Positions 54,624-64,000 of a stretch of DNA of 64,000 nt are shown piece after piece. Below the pieces are notes generated by a model, which was not told the origin of the DNA, did not search any database, and saw only the letters and a list, made by a program, of their open reading frames with translations. The stretch spans positions 786,331 through 850,330 of the forward strand of contig CAUJNA010002780.1 of NCBI GenBank assembly GCA_963377175.1. Reading direction: 5' to 3'. Positions within the stretch are counted from its first letter, which is position 1. Each line of letters starts with the position of its first letter. This stretch comes from Effrenium voratum. Lineage: Eukaryota > Sar > Dinophyceae > Suessiales > Symbiodiniaceae. The position numbers were made by a program, and so were the translations under genes.

Positions 54624-55901
54624 TCATGCGTCCATGCACTTGCCCGGGGGGGGGCAGCTGGTGAATCGGCGCAGTTCAAGCTGGGCTGTAGACTCCTTCA
54701 TGAGTTCCCGGGCCGCGCTGTAGGTCGCATACCCGTCGTACCCGTCGTACCCGTCTTTTTGGGAACCGTTTTGGGCGCTGTTTTGGGCACCCGGCGCCAA
54801 GGAGGCCAAAATCGGGTCCCCGTGATGCACCAACATCGCGCCCCACCTCTCCGAGGCAGCTGAAAGCTGCTGCAGCAAATCCTGCAAGTAGACCTGGTCG
54901 GTCTCGTCGGTGAACAGCACCAGGGTCTTGGCGTTGCTCTGGCCGTCGGAAAACCAACAATCCGCATAGCGGAGGACGCGAGGTACGCTGGTGTCACACT
55001 GCCAGCTTGCGTCTTGGCGGCGGATGTGCAAAGTTGCAAAGTTGGTCAGGTTTAGCTTCTCCTTGAACGACGTGACCAAGTTTTGTACAATCCTGGATGG
55101 AGAGTATCTCACATGATTGCAGGGGGTTTCCTGGTGCAGTCCAAGAAGATTTGGAAGCGGGCCACGCTTCGCATTTTCGGGCAAATGCTGCCCAATCCAC
55201 ACTCCGAGGTTGAACATATTCTCTTTGACCTCAACCACAAACGAAGTGTTGCTTGAAAATGCTTCGGCGACAGCTGTAAACCTGTCCTGCAGAGACATGG
55301 TGCCTGGAATCGTAATCTGTTTGTCATCAATGGTCCGCAAAACAGTGTCTCCATCTGGAAAGCGTAAATCCATGTAGCTGTCCCACCAATCAGCCACTAG
55401 CCCTCCAGTTGGGTCCCCAACCAGAATTTCTGCAGGTGAAGGCACATGCACATGCGCACACAAAGGACCTGCAAGATTTCCAGCAATAGTAAACATTGCC
55501 CGCCGGTCAGCCAAGCCGGCCGGAGCCACATTCCTCAAAACTACCGCGTTGTTTCTGAGCTTGCAGACTCCACAATCCGGATTGAAGGGCCCATTGGCAG
55601 ATTCCAGGTACTCCTCAAGAGGGGCAGAGTCTTGTTTCTGAATCGTTTTGATAAGATCCTTCCCAAATCTAAGCACGCCTGGCATATTTGGCCAAACATA
55701 CTTCTGGTCGCGGAATGAAGGCCGCGATCCAATCTGTACGAACTCGTTGCCAGGCAGCTCAACATTGTCCTTGTCCAAACACTCCTGCAGGGATGGGCAC
55801 TGAAGGTCTCTCACAAGAAGCCAACACACATGCATTGCCCCAGCCTCAGACACGAAAGCTTTTGCCGAAAGGAGGGATAGCAAAGCAATGGCGCGCTCCA
55901 T
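54624..55901 (-). CDS. secretory glycosyltransferase-like protein, single exon
   Basis: The start at 55901 was chosen because it opens with a signal-peptide-like stretch (MERAIALLSLLSAKAFVSEA); an ATG at 56003 would add 34 residues and hide it. 425 codons to TGA at 54624. The stretch LHIRRQDASWQCDT (about residues 291-304) has the His-x-Arg-Arg-x-Asp form seen in fucosyltransferase-type (GT23-like) enzymes at the nucleotide-sugar site, followed by LVLFTDETDQVYLQDLL, typical of the next Rossmann strand. A run of three DGY units (YDGYDGY) lies near residue 385. Likely secretory pathway or Golgi lumen. Donor and acceptor sugars unknown; family placement rests on the motif alone. Confidence 0.65.
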   Translation of the reverse strand: MERAIALLSLLSAKAFVSEAGAMHVCWLLVRDLQCPSLQECLDKDNVELPGNEFVQIGSRPSFRDQKYVWPNMPGVLRFGKDLIKTIQKQDSAPLEEYLESANGPFNPDCGVCKLRNNAVVLRNVAPAGLADRRAMFTIAGNLAGPLCAHVHVPSPAEILVGDPTGGLVADWWDSYMDLRFPDGDTVLRTIDDKQITIPGTMSLQDRFTAVAEAFSSNTSFVVEVKENMFNLGVWIGQHLPENAKRGPLPNLLGLHQETPCNHVRYSPSRIVQNLVTSFKEKLNLTNFATLHIRRQDASWQCDTSVPRVLRYADCWFSDGQSNAKTLVLFTDETDQVYLQDLLQQLSAASERWGAMLVHHGDPILASLAPGAQNSAQNGSQKDGYDGYDGYATYSAARELMKESTAQLELRRFTSCPPPGKCMDA

Positions 55902-56489
55902 CTCGGCTATACATCGACTGCCAAAAATGGGGTTCACCTCTGACAGCTGCGGTAGCGGGGGCGGCAGGTTTCCCCTTCCATGCTTCCCTGATCTTCCCTG
56001 CAATATGCATGCCAGCCAAATAGCTCTCTTTTTGATTGCTTAGCTCAGGACGTAGTGTCGGGCGTGGAATGCATCCGTATAGACATCCCGGATCCCCTGC
56101 GTCAAACCATCACACATGGATTAAGCTTACGACCCCACACCTCACAAGCTTGAGTCTGAGCATAAGCTAAACAAGCTGTGAACGAAGACTGTCAGCATTT
56201 GAGCACACATCCTGCCGTTTGAAGGCTGGCAACAACAGCGCGCGTGGCTCAGTCGGGTCCAGCGCCCCACACTGCTTCGAGCCCGTTTCGAGTGCCCCGA
56301 CTGCCCCGAGACTATGTCCATCAGGCACCATTTGCCCACCAGCCAAGAGCCAAGACAAGCACGAGGTTCTTATTGCTTCACGCTAGTCCACAACTGGAAC
56401 ATTCCCAGCACCTCAAAAGATCTTCTGAGACTTCCTGTAACAAATAGAAGTGTGCCGTTGTATCTGCCCCTCAAGCGATCCAGATTCAG

Positions 56490-57115
56490 CCTTACTTGAC
56501 TCCGATGCCATGCATCAATCTTCATGTGAGCTGGAGAGTAAAGCGCTGGCAACTTGCATCGTGCAGGCGCTCGAATTGCTTGCAGCGCAGAAGCGTTGGC
56601 ACATAGACGGCAACTTTATAATCACATGTTCTGGCACTCGCGCCGTCCGAGCTTCCTTCCTCGACACACTGCGTCCTTCTCACCACTCTCTGTCTCTGGC
56701 TGCAGACTAGCGATCTGCAACTCACCATCAAAACCTAGAAGCCCGGAAGCCCAACCCTCCCCACGGCCCACCTCCCAGCAGAAGCCGGTACTTTCAAGCC
56801 CAAAGAGTCCATCGGCGGCAACTGGTAGAACGATTTCGCCTTACAACTTACAGGTGACAGGCCAAATAAATGCATTCAGATCTGGCCTTGAGGATCTTCA
56901 CAAACGAAAAGCTGGTCCTGCAAAGGTGTTCGAATATGCGGACCGCACTCAGTCCTGGCTTCTTGCCAAAGACGTGAACATGCTGCAACGACAAATTACC
57001 ACATCCCTTGCGGACTCCTCAAAGTACTCGCCAACGAAGGTGCCAAGCCTGGCACAAGGAATCAATCAAAAGAAAAGGCTCAGGATAATAATCTGTTGCC
57101 TCTCCTCTCTGTGAC
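56490..57115 (+). CDS. plus-strand exon candidate, unknown
   Basis: Two overlapping plus-strand frames have coding character. One reads SCELESKALATCIVQALELL then AAQKRWHIDGNFI (56516-56625). The other reads PTSQQKPVLSSPKSPSAATG, then RTISPYNLQVTGQINAFRSG, then FEYADRTQSWLLAKDVNMLQ (56755-57080). A switch between them through an intron is possible. A further frame at 57202-57519 may continue it. Family unknown. If real, it is the only plus-strand gene here. Confidence 0.4.
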
Positions 57116-57819
57116 TGCCAATACTCTGGCCGGAAGCAAAGCGTGCTGAGACAATTCCAACAAACCGCCTGCCATCGGCATTCGAGTACAGCAAAAAGTC
57201 CTTGGAACTCAAGAATGACTTTCAGACAGCTGTTCAAAGGAGCCAAAACAGAAATAGGGGCCCCAAAATCCGATCAGTGAAGGGAAGATTAATCGAAGCT
57301 TGCTTCGAATGCTCCCAAAAGCTTGGCCGTTCTGCCAAGCATCAGTGGCAAAGTTCACGAGTGAGAAGCTTCCTTTGTCATCTCTTTCCAGAACTTTCCA
57401 CCAGTGTTCCTCATTGCTGCGCTTCAGGGAGAAGGGGGGGCAACATAACACTTCTCAAACTATATATTGCACCTCATGAAAGTTTCAAGGGTCTCTGCCA
57501 TCTGCAACCCTGTCAATGAGCCAACAGCAAACAGCATTCACGGTCCGTAACGTGCAATGCAGGTCGGTCAAATCAGAGTTCCCGCAAATGGCATCAACAA
57601 ACCAATGATCATCCCAAATCCGCCCACATTTCTCGGCGTGTCAGACACCTAAGAGAGGATAGGGGAAAACCCCTCATCCCCGATACTAGGGGGGGGCCCA
57701 CGTACCGCGCGGCAATTGTAGGGCAAAAAACAGAGGTCCCATTCCGGGGAGAAAAAAAAAAGACTAGAAAAACAATTGTTGATTGACCTCCTTTTCCGGA
57801 AACGTTGAAAACGACAGTG

Positions 57820-58403
57820 CGTGTGTGTGCGTGTGTGTGTGTGTGTGGGTGTGGGTGTGGGTGTGGGTGTGGGTGTGCGTGTGCGTGTGCGTGTGCGTGT
57901 GCTTGTGCGTGTGCGTGTGCGTGCGCGTGCGCGTGCGTGAGCGTGTGCGAGCGTGCGCGCCTGTGGGTCTGTGGGTCTGTGGGTCTGTGGGTCTGTGGGT
58001 CGCCGAGTTTGTGGGTCTGTGCGTCTGTGGGTCTGTGGGTCTGTGTGTGTGTATGTGTTTGTGCTTGTGTGTTTGTGTGTTTGTGTGTTTGTGTGTTTGT
58101 GTGTGTGTGTTTGTGTGTGTTTGTGTGTGTGTTTGTGTGTGTGTGTGTGTTTGTGTGTTTGTCTGTTTGTCTGCTTGTGTGTTTGTGTGTTTGTGTGTTT
58201 GTGTGTTTTGTGTGTGTGTTTGTGTGTGTTTGCGTGTGTTTGTGTGTTTGTGTGTGTTTGTGTGTTTGTTTGTTTGTTTGTGTGTTATTGTGTGGTTGTG
58301 TGGTTTGTTTGTGTGTTTGTGTGTTTGTGTGTTTGTGTGTTTGTGTGTTTGTGTGTTTGTGTGTTTGTGTGTTTGTGTGTTTGTGTGTGTGTGTTTGTGT
58401 TTG

Positions 58404-58452
<49 letters not shown>

Positions 58453-59409
58453 TTGTGTGTGTGTTTGTGCTTGTGTGTGTGTTTGTGTGTGTGTTTGTGT
58501 GTGTTTGTGTGTGTGTTTGTTTGTGTGTTTGTGTGTTTGTGTGTTTGTGTGTTTGTGTGTGTGTGTTTGTGCGTGTTTGTGTGTTCTGTGTGTGTGTGTG
58601 TGTTTGTGTGTGTGTGCGTTTTTGTGTGTGTGTGTGTTTGTGTGTTTTGTTTGTGTTTTTGTGTTTTTGTGTGTTTATGTGTTTGTGTGTGTGTGTGTGT
58701 TTGTGTGTGTGTTTGTGCTTATGTGTTAGTGTGTGTTTGTGTGTGTGTTTGTCTGTGTTTGTGTGTGTGTGTTCGTGTGTGTTTGTGTGTGTGTGTTTGT
58801 GTGTGTGTTTGTGTGTGTGTGTTAGTGTGTGTGTGTGTTTGTGTGTTTGTGTGTTTGTGCGTTTGTGTGTTTGTGTGTTTGTGTGTTTGTGTGTTTGTGT
58901 GGTTGTGTGGTTGTGTGGTTGTTTGTTGTCTGTTTGTCTGGTTGTGCGTTTGTGTGTTTGTGTGTTTGTGTGTTTGTGTGTTTGTGTGTTTCTGTGTTTG
59001 TGTGTTTGTGTGTTTCCGTGTTTGTGTGTTTGTGTGTTTGTGTGTTTGTGTGTTTGTGTGCTTGTGTGTTTTTGTGTTTTGTGTGTGTGTTTGTGTGTGT
59101 GTTTATGTGTTTGTGTGTGTTTGTGTGCGGTTGTGTGTGTGTGTGTGATCGTGTGTGTTTGTGTGTGTGTGTTTCTGTGTTTGTGTGTTTGTGTGATTCC
59201 GTGTTTGTGTGTTTGTGTGCTTGTGTGTTTGTGTGTTTGTGTGTTTGTGTGTTTGTGTGTTTGTGTGTGTGTGTTTGTGTGTGCTTGTGTGTGTTTGTGT
59301 GTGTGTGTGTTTGTGCGTGTTTGTGTGTTTTTGTGTGTGTGTGTGTGTTTGTGTGTGTTTTTGTGTGTGTGTGTGTGTGTTTGTGTGTTTGTGTGTTTGT
59401 GTGTGTGCT

Positions 59410-59442
<33 letters not shown>

Positions 59443-59443
59443 T

Positions 59444-59474
<31 letters not shown>

Positions 59475-59755
59475 TTGTGTGTGTGTTTGTGTGTTTGTAT
59501 GTTTGTGTGTTTTTGTGTGTTTGTGTGTTTGTGTGTTTGTGTGTTTGTGTGGTTGTGTGGTTGTGTGATTGTGTGTTTGTCTGTTTGTCTGGTTGTGTGG
59601 TTGTGTGTTTGTGTGTTTGTGTGTTTGTGTGTTTGTGTGTTTGTGTGTTTGTGTGTTTGTGTGTTTGTGTGTTTGTGTGTTTGTGTGTTTGATTGTTTGT
59701 TTGATTGTTTGTTTGTTTGTTTGTTTGTTTGTTTGTTTGTTTGTATTTGTTCTGG
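57820..59755. repeat. 1.9-kb GT / TTTGTGTG array
   Basis: Begins with GTGTGC and GCGTGC alternation (57830-57955), then GTGGGTCT units (57957-58050), then TTTGTGTG units mixed with (GT)n to about 59690, closing with (TTTG)n. A distinctive sub-block (GTGTGGTTGTGTGGTTGTGTG and GTCTGTTTGTCTGG) occurs near 58285-58310, 58897-58950 and 59548-59600, implying duplications of 610-650 bp. Cys/Val-rich (plus) and Thr/His/Gln-rich (minus) open frames of up to 768 codons here are artefacts. Confidence 0.95.
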
Positions 59756-60700
59756 GCTACTTTGGATGGGCACCGACATGAAAAGGGGAAGTGGGAAGTG
59801 ACGCGGAAACAAACAGGAATGAAGCTGAGGGGGACGGAAGGGAAATGAATCGGAAATGAAGGGAAGTAAAGGTGCGGAACTGCAGAACCGTACAGGGAAG
59901 TGAAAGGGGGCATGACACCAACATGAAATGACTCCAGGGGGAGTGATGGGGGTTCGAGGCAAATGCATGGAAGGAACAGGAAGAGGACATGCAAGGGAAG
60001 TGCAGGGAACATGAAGAGGACATGAAGGGGACATGAGGGGGAAACTCCTGAGCGGGCCTTTCTTTTCCACCAGGTTCGAATCTCCGGAACAAATAACTGC
60101 AAGGACATGCAGGGGACAGGAAGTGGAAATGACAGAAAATCAAGGGGAACTGAAAGGGAAATGAAGGGGAAAAGAATTAGAAATGCCGGAAGTGAAGGGG
60201 GAATGAAGGGGAAACAAGGGGAAATGAAAGACAGTGACGAGGTCATCAAAGGGAGCGAAGGGAGAGGTAGGGAAATGACTGGCAATGAAGGGGACATACA
60301 TGGAAAATGAAGCGGACATACTGAGAAAATGACAGGGAAATGAAGGTGGAATTGAAGGTAAAGGAAGGGGACATGACGAGAAAATGATAGGAAATGATGC
60401 GACATGAAAAGGAAATGAAGGGGAAATCAAGACGAAAGGCGCTGGTACGGAGACACTACAGGGGTCATGAAGGGGAAGTGCACCTAAATCGAGGCAACTT
60501 GAGGGGAATGACGCTAACGGTAAATGCCAGGGACCTGCAGGGGAAACGAACCAGCAAGAAAGGGGGAATGAACGGGGATTGAAGAGCAATGATTAAAGCC
60601 AATGAAGGAGAAATGAACGGAAACGAAGGGAGCTATAGGGAAATGATTGGAACTGACGGGGACATGCGTGGGAACTGACGCAGAAATGAAAGGAAGATGG
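59756..60700. repeat. degenerate GGGGAAATGAA repeat
   Basis: About 60 loosely spaced copies of GGGGAAATGAA, GGGGACATGAA or AGGGGAAGTG every 12-20 bp. The minus strand reads as Pro/Phe/Ser/His-rich frames (FPLHVPF-like), which are not taken as coding. Confidence 0.85.
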
Positions 60701-60708
60701 CTAGGGTT

Positions 60709-60845
60709 TGGGGGGGGGGGGGGAGACCGGGAGGACGGGGGGGCGGGGGGCGGGGGGCGAGGAGAGGATGAGAGGGGGAGAGCGAGAGAGGGAGAGAGAG
60801 AGAGAGAGAGAGAAAGAAAGAGAGAAAGAGAGAGAGAGAGAGATG

Positions 60846-60930
<85 letters not shown>

Positions 60931-61105
60931 GAGAGAGGAAGGGGGGGGGAAAGTGAGGGGCGTAGACAGAGAGAGAGAGGCAGCAACGGGCCGGGGAAAA
61001 GGCAGAGAAAGGAGAGGAGGTAGAGAAAGAGAGAGGCAAAGAGAGGGGGGCATAGAGAGGAGGCAGAGACAGAGAGAGAGGGGGAGAGAGAAGAGGAGGG
61101 AACAA
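60709..61105. repeat. G-run and (GA)n purine tract
   Basis: A 14-base G-run and GGGG-rich stretch (60709-60790) followed by (GA)n with AAAG and GGAG interruptions. Nearly all purine on one strand for 400 bp. Confidence 0.95.
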
Positions 61106-61519
61106 AGTGGGGAATGGAAAAAGGAGAGGAAAAAGGACAAAAGGGAGAGGGCAATGTCGGCGGAGTGAGCCGGAGGCTCACTAGTTTAGTTTGCTGTGTG
61201 GATTTCTATTGTCACCCCCTTTGAAACTTGACATGTTGCACATGCCGATGAATCGCTTGACGTTTGCTCGGGTCGCTCCCACATTGTCAAGTCTTGGAAG
61301 CCCTTCAACCGGCTTTGGAGGCCTCGAAGTCCCCATGGTAGCACCCAAGTAGGCCATCCTGCGTCACCTCGTCTGTGCCCGTTTCTGGAAATGGAAGAGG
61401 CTGGAAGCTCAAAAAGATACAACTCCGGGTGTGCTAGTTGTTGTTGTGTGACGCTCTAAACACATCAAAAAGCGCCGGAAGCAAGCATGCCAAGTTCAGA
61501 AGGACTAGAACAAGTAAGG

Positions 61520-61985
61520 ATGCGAATTGGCAGCTGCAAGCACTGTGGCCCTCTGCAAAAGTCGGCACAAACATAAACATGAAACAATAGCGAGCATCAG
61601 CACAGCTAAGATGTGCGCGAAAATGCTGCGGTCGGAAGCCAAGTGGTACCTGTCCAGTCTTGTGATCAAGTAATATGCTAAACCGTTTCACTTGGCGCAC
61701 AGCTTAACAAAGCCTGTGAAAGCATCCTGTCCAGGAATAAGAACAAAGAAGTGGAAATCCTCGGCATCGCATGGGACAAGCCATTGTGATACACACAAAA
61801 CCCGTCTGACGCACGCGTTCTGAGGCGACGGCAGTTGGAAGGTCAGCATGAATAACGTGGCCATCATGAGTGGCTCCCAAGTACTTCCTACGTGTCTTGC
61901 AGCACCCTGTGGCCACCAACCCGCACGAGCAGCCGCTGATGGAAAAAAGTGCGCTGTCATGCTAAAAAGGCCAAATGGTTCAAAT
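61520..61985 (-). CDS. exon-like pieces with membrane-like segment
   Basis: The minus strand reads PCDAEDFHFFVLIPGQDAFT then GFVKLCAK (about 61690-61775), and below it RSIFAHILAVLMLAIVSCLC in one frame and FASLLVLVLLNLACLLPALF in another (61450-61620), both hydrophobic. A small membrane protein is possible; the reading frame is unresolved. Confidence 0.3.
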
Positions 61986-62029
61986 GCCATTTTTGTTCAG
62001 CGCAAAGGCGGGCCAACTTGGTGCCAGCA

Positions 62030-62420
62030 GAACTTCTAGGCAGGACAGGGCCATGCAGTGCCGCGGGGCTTCGATCGGTCCTGCTTTGCTGCCCGCGAAG
62101 ACAAAAGGCTCCGCGATGTTGGAGAAGTACTCTCCTGGAGAATGGGCATGTGAAAGTTTCAAGCTTACTCCACGATACACTCCTTGCCAAGGGAGACCTG
62201 GAGCTCCGCCGTCTTGACCGGCTCCAAATCTTATCGCTGCACAAAGGGACCTGCCCAAGGGGGGAGCCGGGGAGGGTCTCGTCAAACCGGCGCCCGCCAA
62301 GCATGCAGGTGTTGCCATTGCAGCTGCAGCTGCCGTCATTGAAAGCTTTGGCTGCAACTGGAGGGGCTTCAGCGCTACTTTGGCACCGCATTGCCAAGTC
62401 CTGGCAGACCACTGCATGCC
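62030..62420 (-). CDS. exon-like frame, unknown
   Basis: The minus strand reads GAPGLPWQGVYRGVSLKLSH then AHSPGEYFSNIAEPFVFAGS in a 180-codon frame (61980-62522). Competing frames on both strands are also open, so confidence is low. Confidence 0.3.
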
Positions 62421-62728
62421 GCACGCGTCTCTAAAGGCAACTGAGTATTTCACTTTGACTTCCCTTCTAACCAACCCACAAAGGGTGCACTGAAAAAGAC
62501 GGCACTCGCTCCCCAAGCTCATGCCTGCAGGATGGCAAGGTACTTGCGACTGACCATCGCGTCTGCATCATCTTGCAACATGTGGCGGAAATGCGAAAGC
62601 ATGAATAATGCTACAGTTCACAATTGACTTTGAAGAATTCACTGTTGATCTTGCTTTCTTCTGCTTGAGTGCTAAGCTGCAAATTGCGCAAAGTGCACAC
62701 TGCTCCACCACTCTTCCCCCCCTCCCAA

Positions 62729-62909
62729 TCAAAAAAAGAAGCCAAAGCACTTGCGGCCTTTTGCTGCCGGGCCAACAAAACTCCTTCCAGTTGGCTGCTT
62801 CTGAGCCTGCCGAACCTGCTGCAAGAGATCCTCCGCTCGCTCGTCCAGTTCTTCCCAGGACTTGTCCAAAATGTTCACCACGCAAAATCCGCGGGCGCGC
62901 AAATACCGC
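62729..62909 (-). CDS. RAP-domain protein, last exon
   Basis: The minus strand reads RYLRARGFCVVNILDKSWEE then LDERAEDLLQQVRQAQ and a Lys/Gly-rich tail ending FGFFF before TGA (62729-62731). RAP domains end with an (L)-x-x-x-G-(F/Y)-x-V-V-x-I-x3-x-W-x-x-L pattern, which is exactly what the upstream exon lacks. An acceptor GCGAG lies at 62910-62914. A 20-residue helical tail follows the domain. The precise donor on the other exon is not settled. Confidence 0.7.
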
Positions 62910-63155
62910 CTCGCATGAAGCCATACGGTCATCCGGCAACCCCCCCACCCTTTCTCCCCCGGTTCCCAAAAAACACAACAACGAATGGGAAAGCGTGCTG
63001 CATAAGGTTTACGAGGGATTGCCTCAAGCTTCAACACTCGATGGTCTTGGTGTCTTGGTTACCCTTCTCAAGCAGGCAGCAATGGTGTTCGTCTGTTTGC
63101 AAGCCATAGACTTAAATGCAACACAATATCCATCCCCCCAACGAAGAGATTTCAC

Positions 63156-64000
63156 GTGCAAGCATCTGCTTCATCATGGTCCCGCCCAATGGCTCTCCAG
63201 TAGACAAATGTAGCGTGCGGGGTGCTGAATGGTATTGTATGGCCACCGGCTTCTCCAAATCTCCACTTTCCACCAGCACGTCCACTATGTAGCCGTCAAC
63301 CTCCACCAACTCAGTGCACTGGAGTCCAGCTTGTTCCAGGCAGCTCCGCAAAGACTTGCGGGCTGACTCCGGGGCTGCTTGCCGTAGCTGCACGTGCCGG
63401 AAGTCCGGCTGCACGTAGCCCATGTACCGGTCCAAACCCTCCGGGTCCATATCCGGGAAGTGAGTCCTAATCTCCAGCAGAGCGGGGCATAGCCAGGCGC
63501 AGCGCCGGTTTGCCACAGACCCGGGGGACAAAATGCCCAGCAGCGCCTTGAAGAAATGGGGGTCACGGTGCCGCAGCACGCAGAAGGCCCACAAAATGTC
63601 GCAGACCGCAGTCACTGGGAGCTGGGCCAGGCGGTCCAGGATGTCGATCTGGGCCTCCCGGGCGAAGGAGGGCCCCAGCCGCAGCATGGCAAAGCTGCTC
63701 AGCTGGGAGCTGAGCTGCTCCGCTGGGAGCTGCCGGCATTGCTCCATCGCCGCCCTCTGCAGCACCGAGAACAGGCCCGGAGACCCCACGTGGGCCAGGC
63801 TGTAGGCCTGCACTACAGCTGTGAGATCACGTGGAGCGATGTCCCCCATACACCTCACAATGTGGGTCTCCGCAGCCAAAAGCAAACGCCGGTCTTCGAA
63901 CAAAGTGTAGTCCCGTGGCAAATCTCTCGTCGTGATCGCTTCGGTGGGATGTGCATCATCCCAAAACTGCATTTGGCCAGAGGCAGCTCGTGCTGTGTTT
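63156..64000 (-). CDS. RAP-domain protein, partial at right edge
   Basis: The frame is open to the window edge (NTARAASGQ precedes the first Met at 63972), so the N-terminus is outside. It starts with helical repeats of the kind that precede RAP domains (DLTAVVQAYSLAHVGSPGLF, LSSQLSSFAMLRLGPSF, VTAVCDILWAFCVLRHRD), then the RAP domain begins: VEVDGYIVDVLVE, KPVAIQYHSAPRTLHLSTGE, PLGGTMMKQML. A GT donor at about 63155 (GCAC/GTGAAA) probably ends the exon; reading on gives a stop at 63112. Proteins of this build act on mitochondrial or plastid RNA. The domain is completed by 62729-62909. Confidence 0.8.

Noticed and set aside
55919..55929. CCATTTTTGGC upstream of the glycosyltransferase-like gene
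   Set aside because: Has an extra T and loses the CTCAAG end that defines a DinoSL remnant; probably chance.
57764..60405. Very long open frames (up to 768 codons minus, 672 plus) of Thr/His/Gln- or Cys/Val-rich protein
   Set aside because: They follow from TTTGTGTG and GT repeats lacking stop codons in several frames on both strands; no non-repeat domain is attached.
60513..61181. Arg/Glu and Ser/Leu open frames over 130-208 codons
   Set aside because: Translation of the (GA)n purine tract in different frames.
1..64000. tRNA, rRNA or snRNA genes
   Set aside because: No cloverleaf arms with standard box sequences, rRNA-like stretches or Sm-site/leader gene units were noticed by eye; a covariance-model search would be decisive.

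Overview
The window looks like nuclear DNA of a dinoflagellate, most likely a photosynthetic, Symbiodiniaceae-like species. The evidence is an intronless actin gene with an 11-base remnant of the dinoflagellate spliced leader (DinoSL) just upstream, genes cut into very short exons whose introns start with GT, GC or GA and end with AG, a RAP-domain protein, and long simple repeats between genes. No tRNA, rRNA, CRISPR array or bacterial-style operon was seen.

Layout. About 0.3-4.9 kb is repeat: an 8-bp minisatellite, then about 3.3 kb of a short element with G-run/C-run hairpins, bracketed by A/T-rich repeats in opposite orientation. About 5-10 kb holds only isolated exon-like frames. About 10.65-18.3 kb, minus strand, holds many exon-like pieces of one or more unrecognised coiled-coil or basic proteins, with a tandem duplication in one intron. 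18.4-24.7 kb, minus, is a recognisable NMD3 gene (60S ribosomal subunit export adaptor) that I rebuilt exon by exon; an actin pseudogene lies inside it at 21.5-22.2 kb. 25.2-28.8 kb holds exon-like pieces including a SET-domain fragment. 28.9-30.0 kb, minus, is an intact actin gene. 30-39 kb holds unassigned exon-like pieces.

39.3-40.5 kb, minus, is a single-exon alpha/beta hydrolase. 41-44 kb holds repeats and unassigned frames. 44.9-45.4 kb, minus, is a three-exon RING-H2 segment (E3 ubiquitin ligase type). 46-47.7 kb holds further minus-strand exon-like pieces. 47.9-49.7 kb is microsatellite. 50.9-54 kb holds unassigned pieces. 54.6-55.9 kb, minus, is a single-exon secretory protein that looks like a glycosyltransferase. 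56.5-57.1 kb is the only convincing plus-strand candidate. 57.8-61.1 kb is 3.3 kb of GT-, GGGGAAATGAA- and GA-repeat. 61.5-64 kb, minus, ends with a RAP-domain gene that runs off the right edge.

Every recognised gene is on the minus strand, as in the one-directional gene blocks known from dinoflagellates. The genes are not one pathway: they cover ribosome export, cytoskeleton, ubiquitination, probable organelle RNA handling, a hydrolase and a secretory enzyme. Exon joins were worked out by eye from reading frame, splice dinucleotides and remembered family motifs; no alignment or transcript was available.
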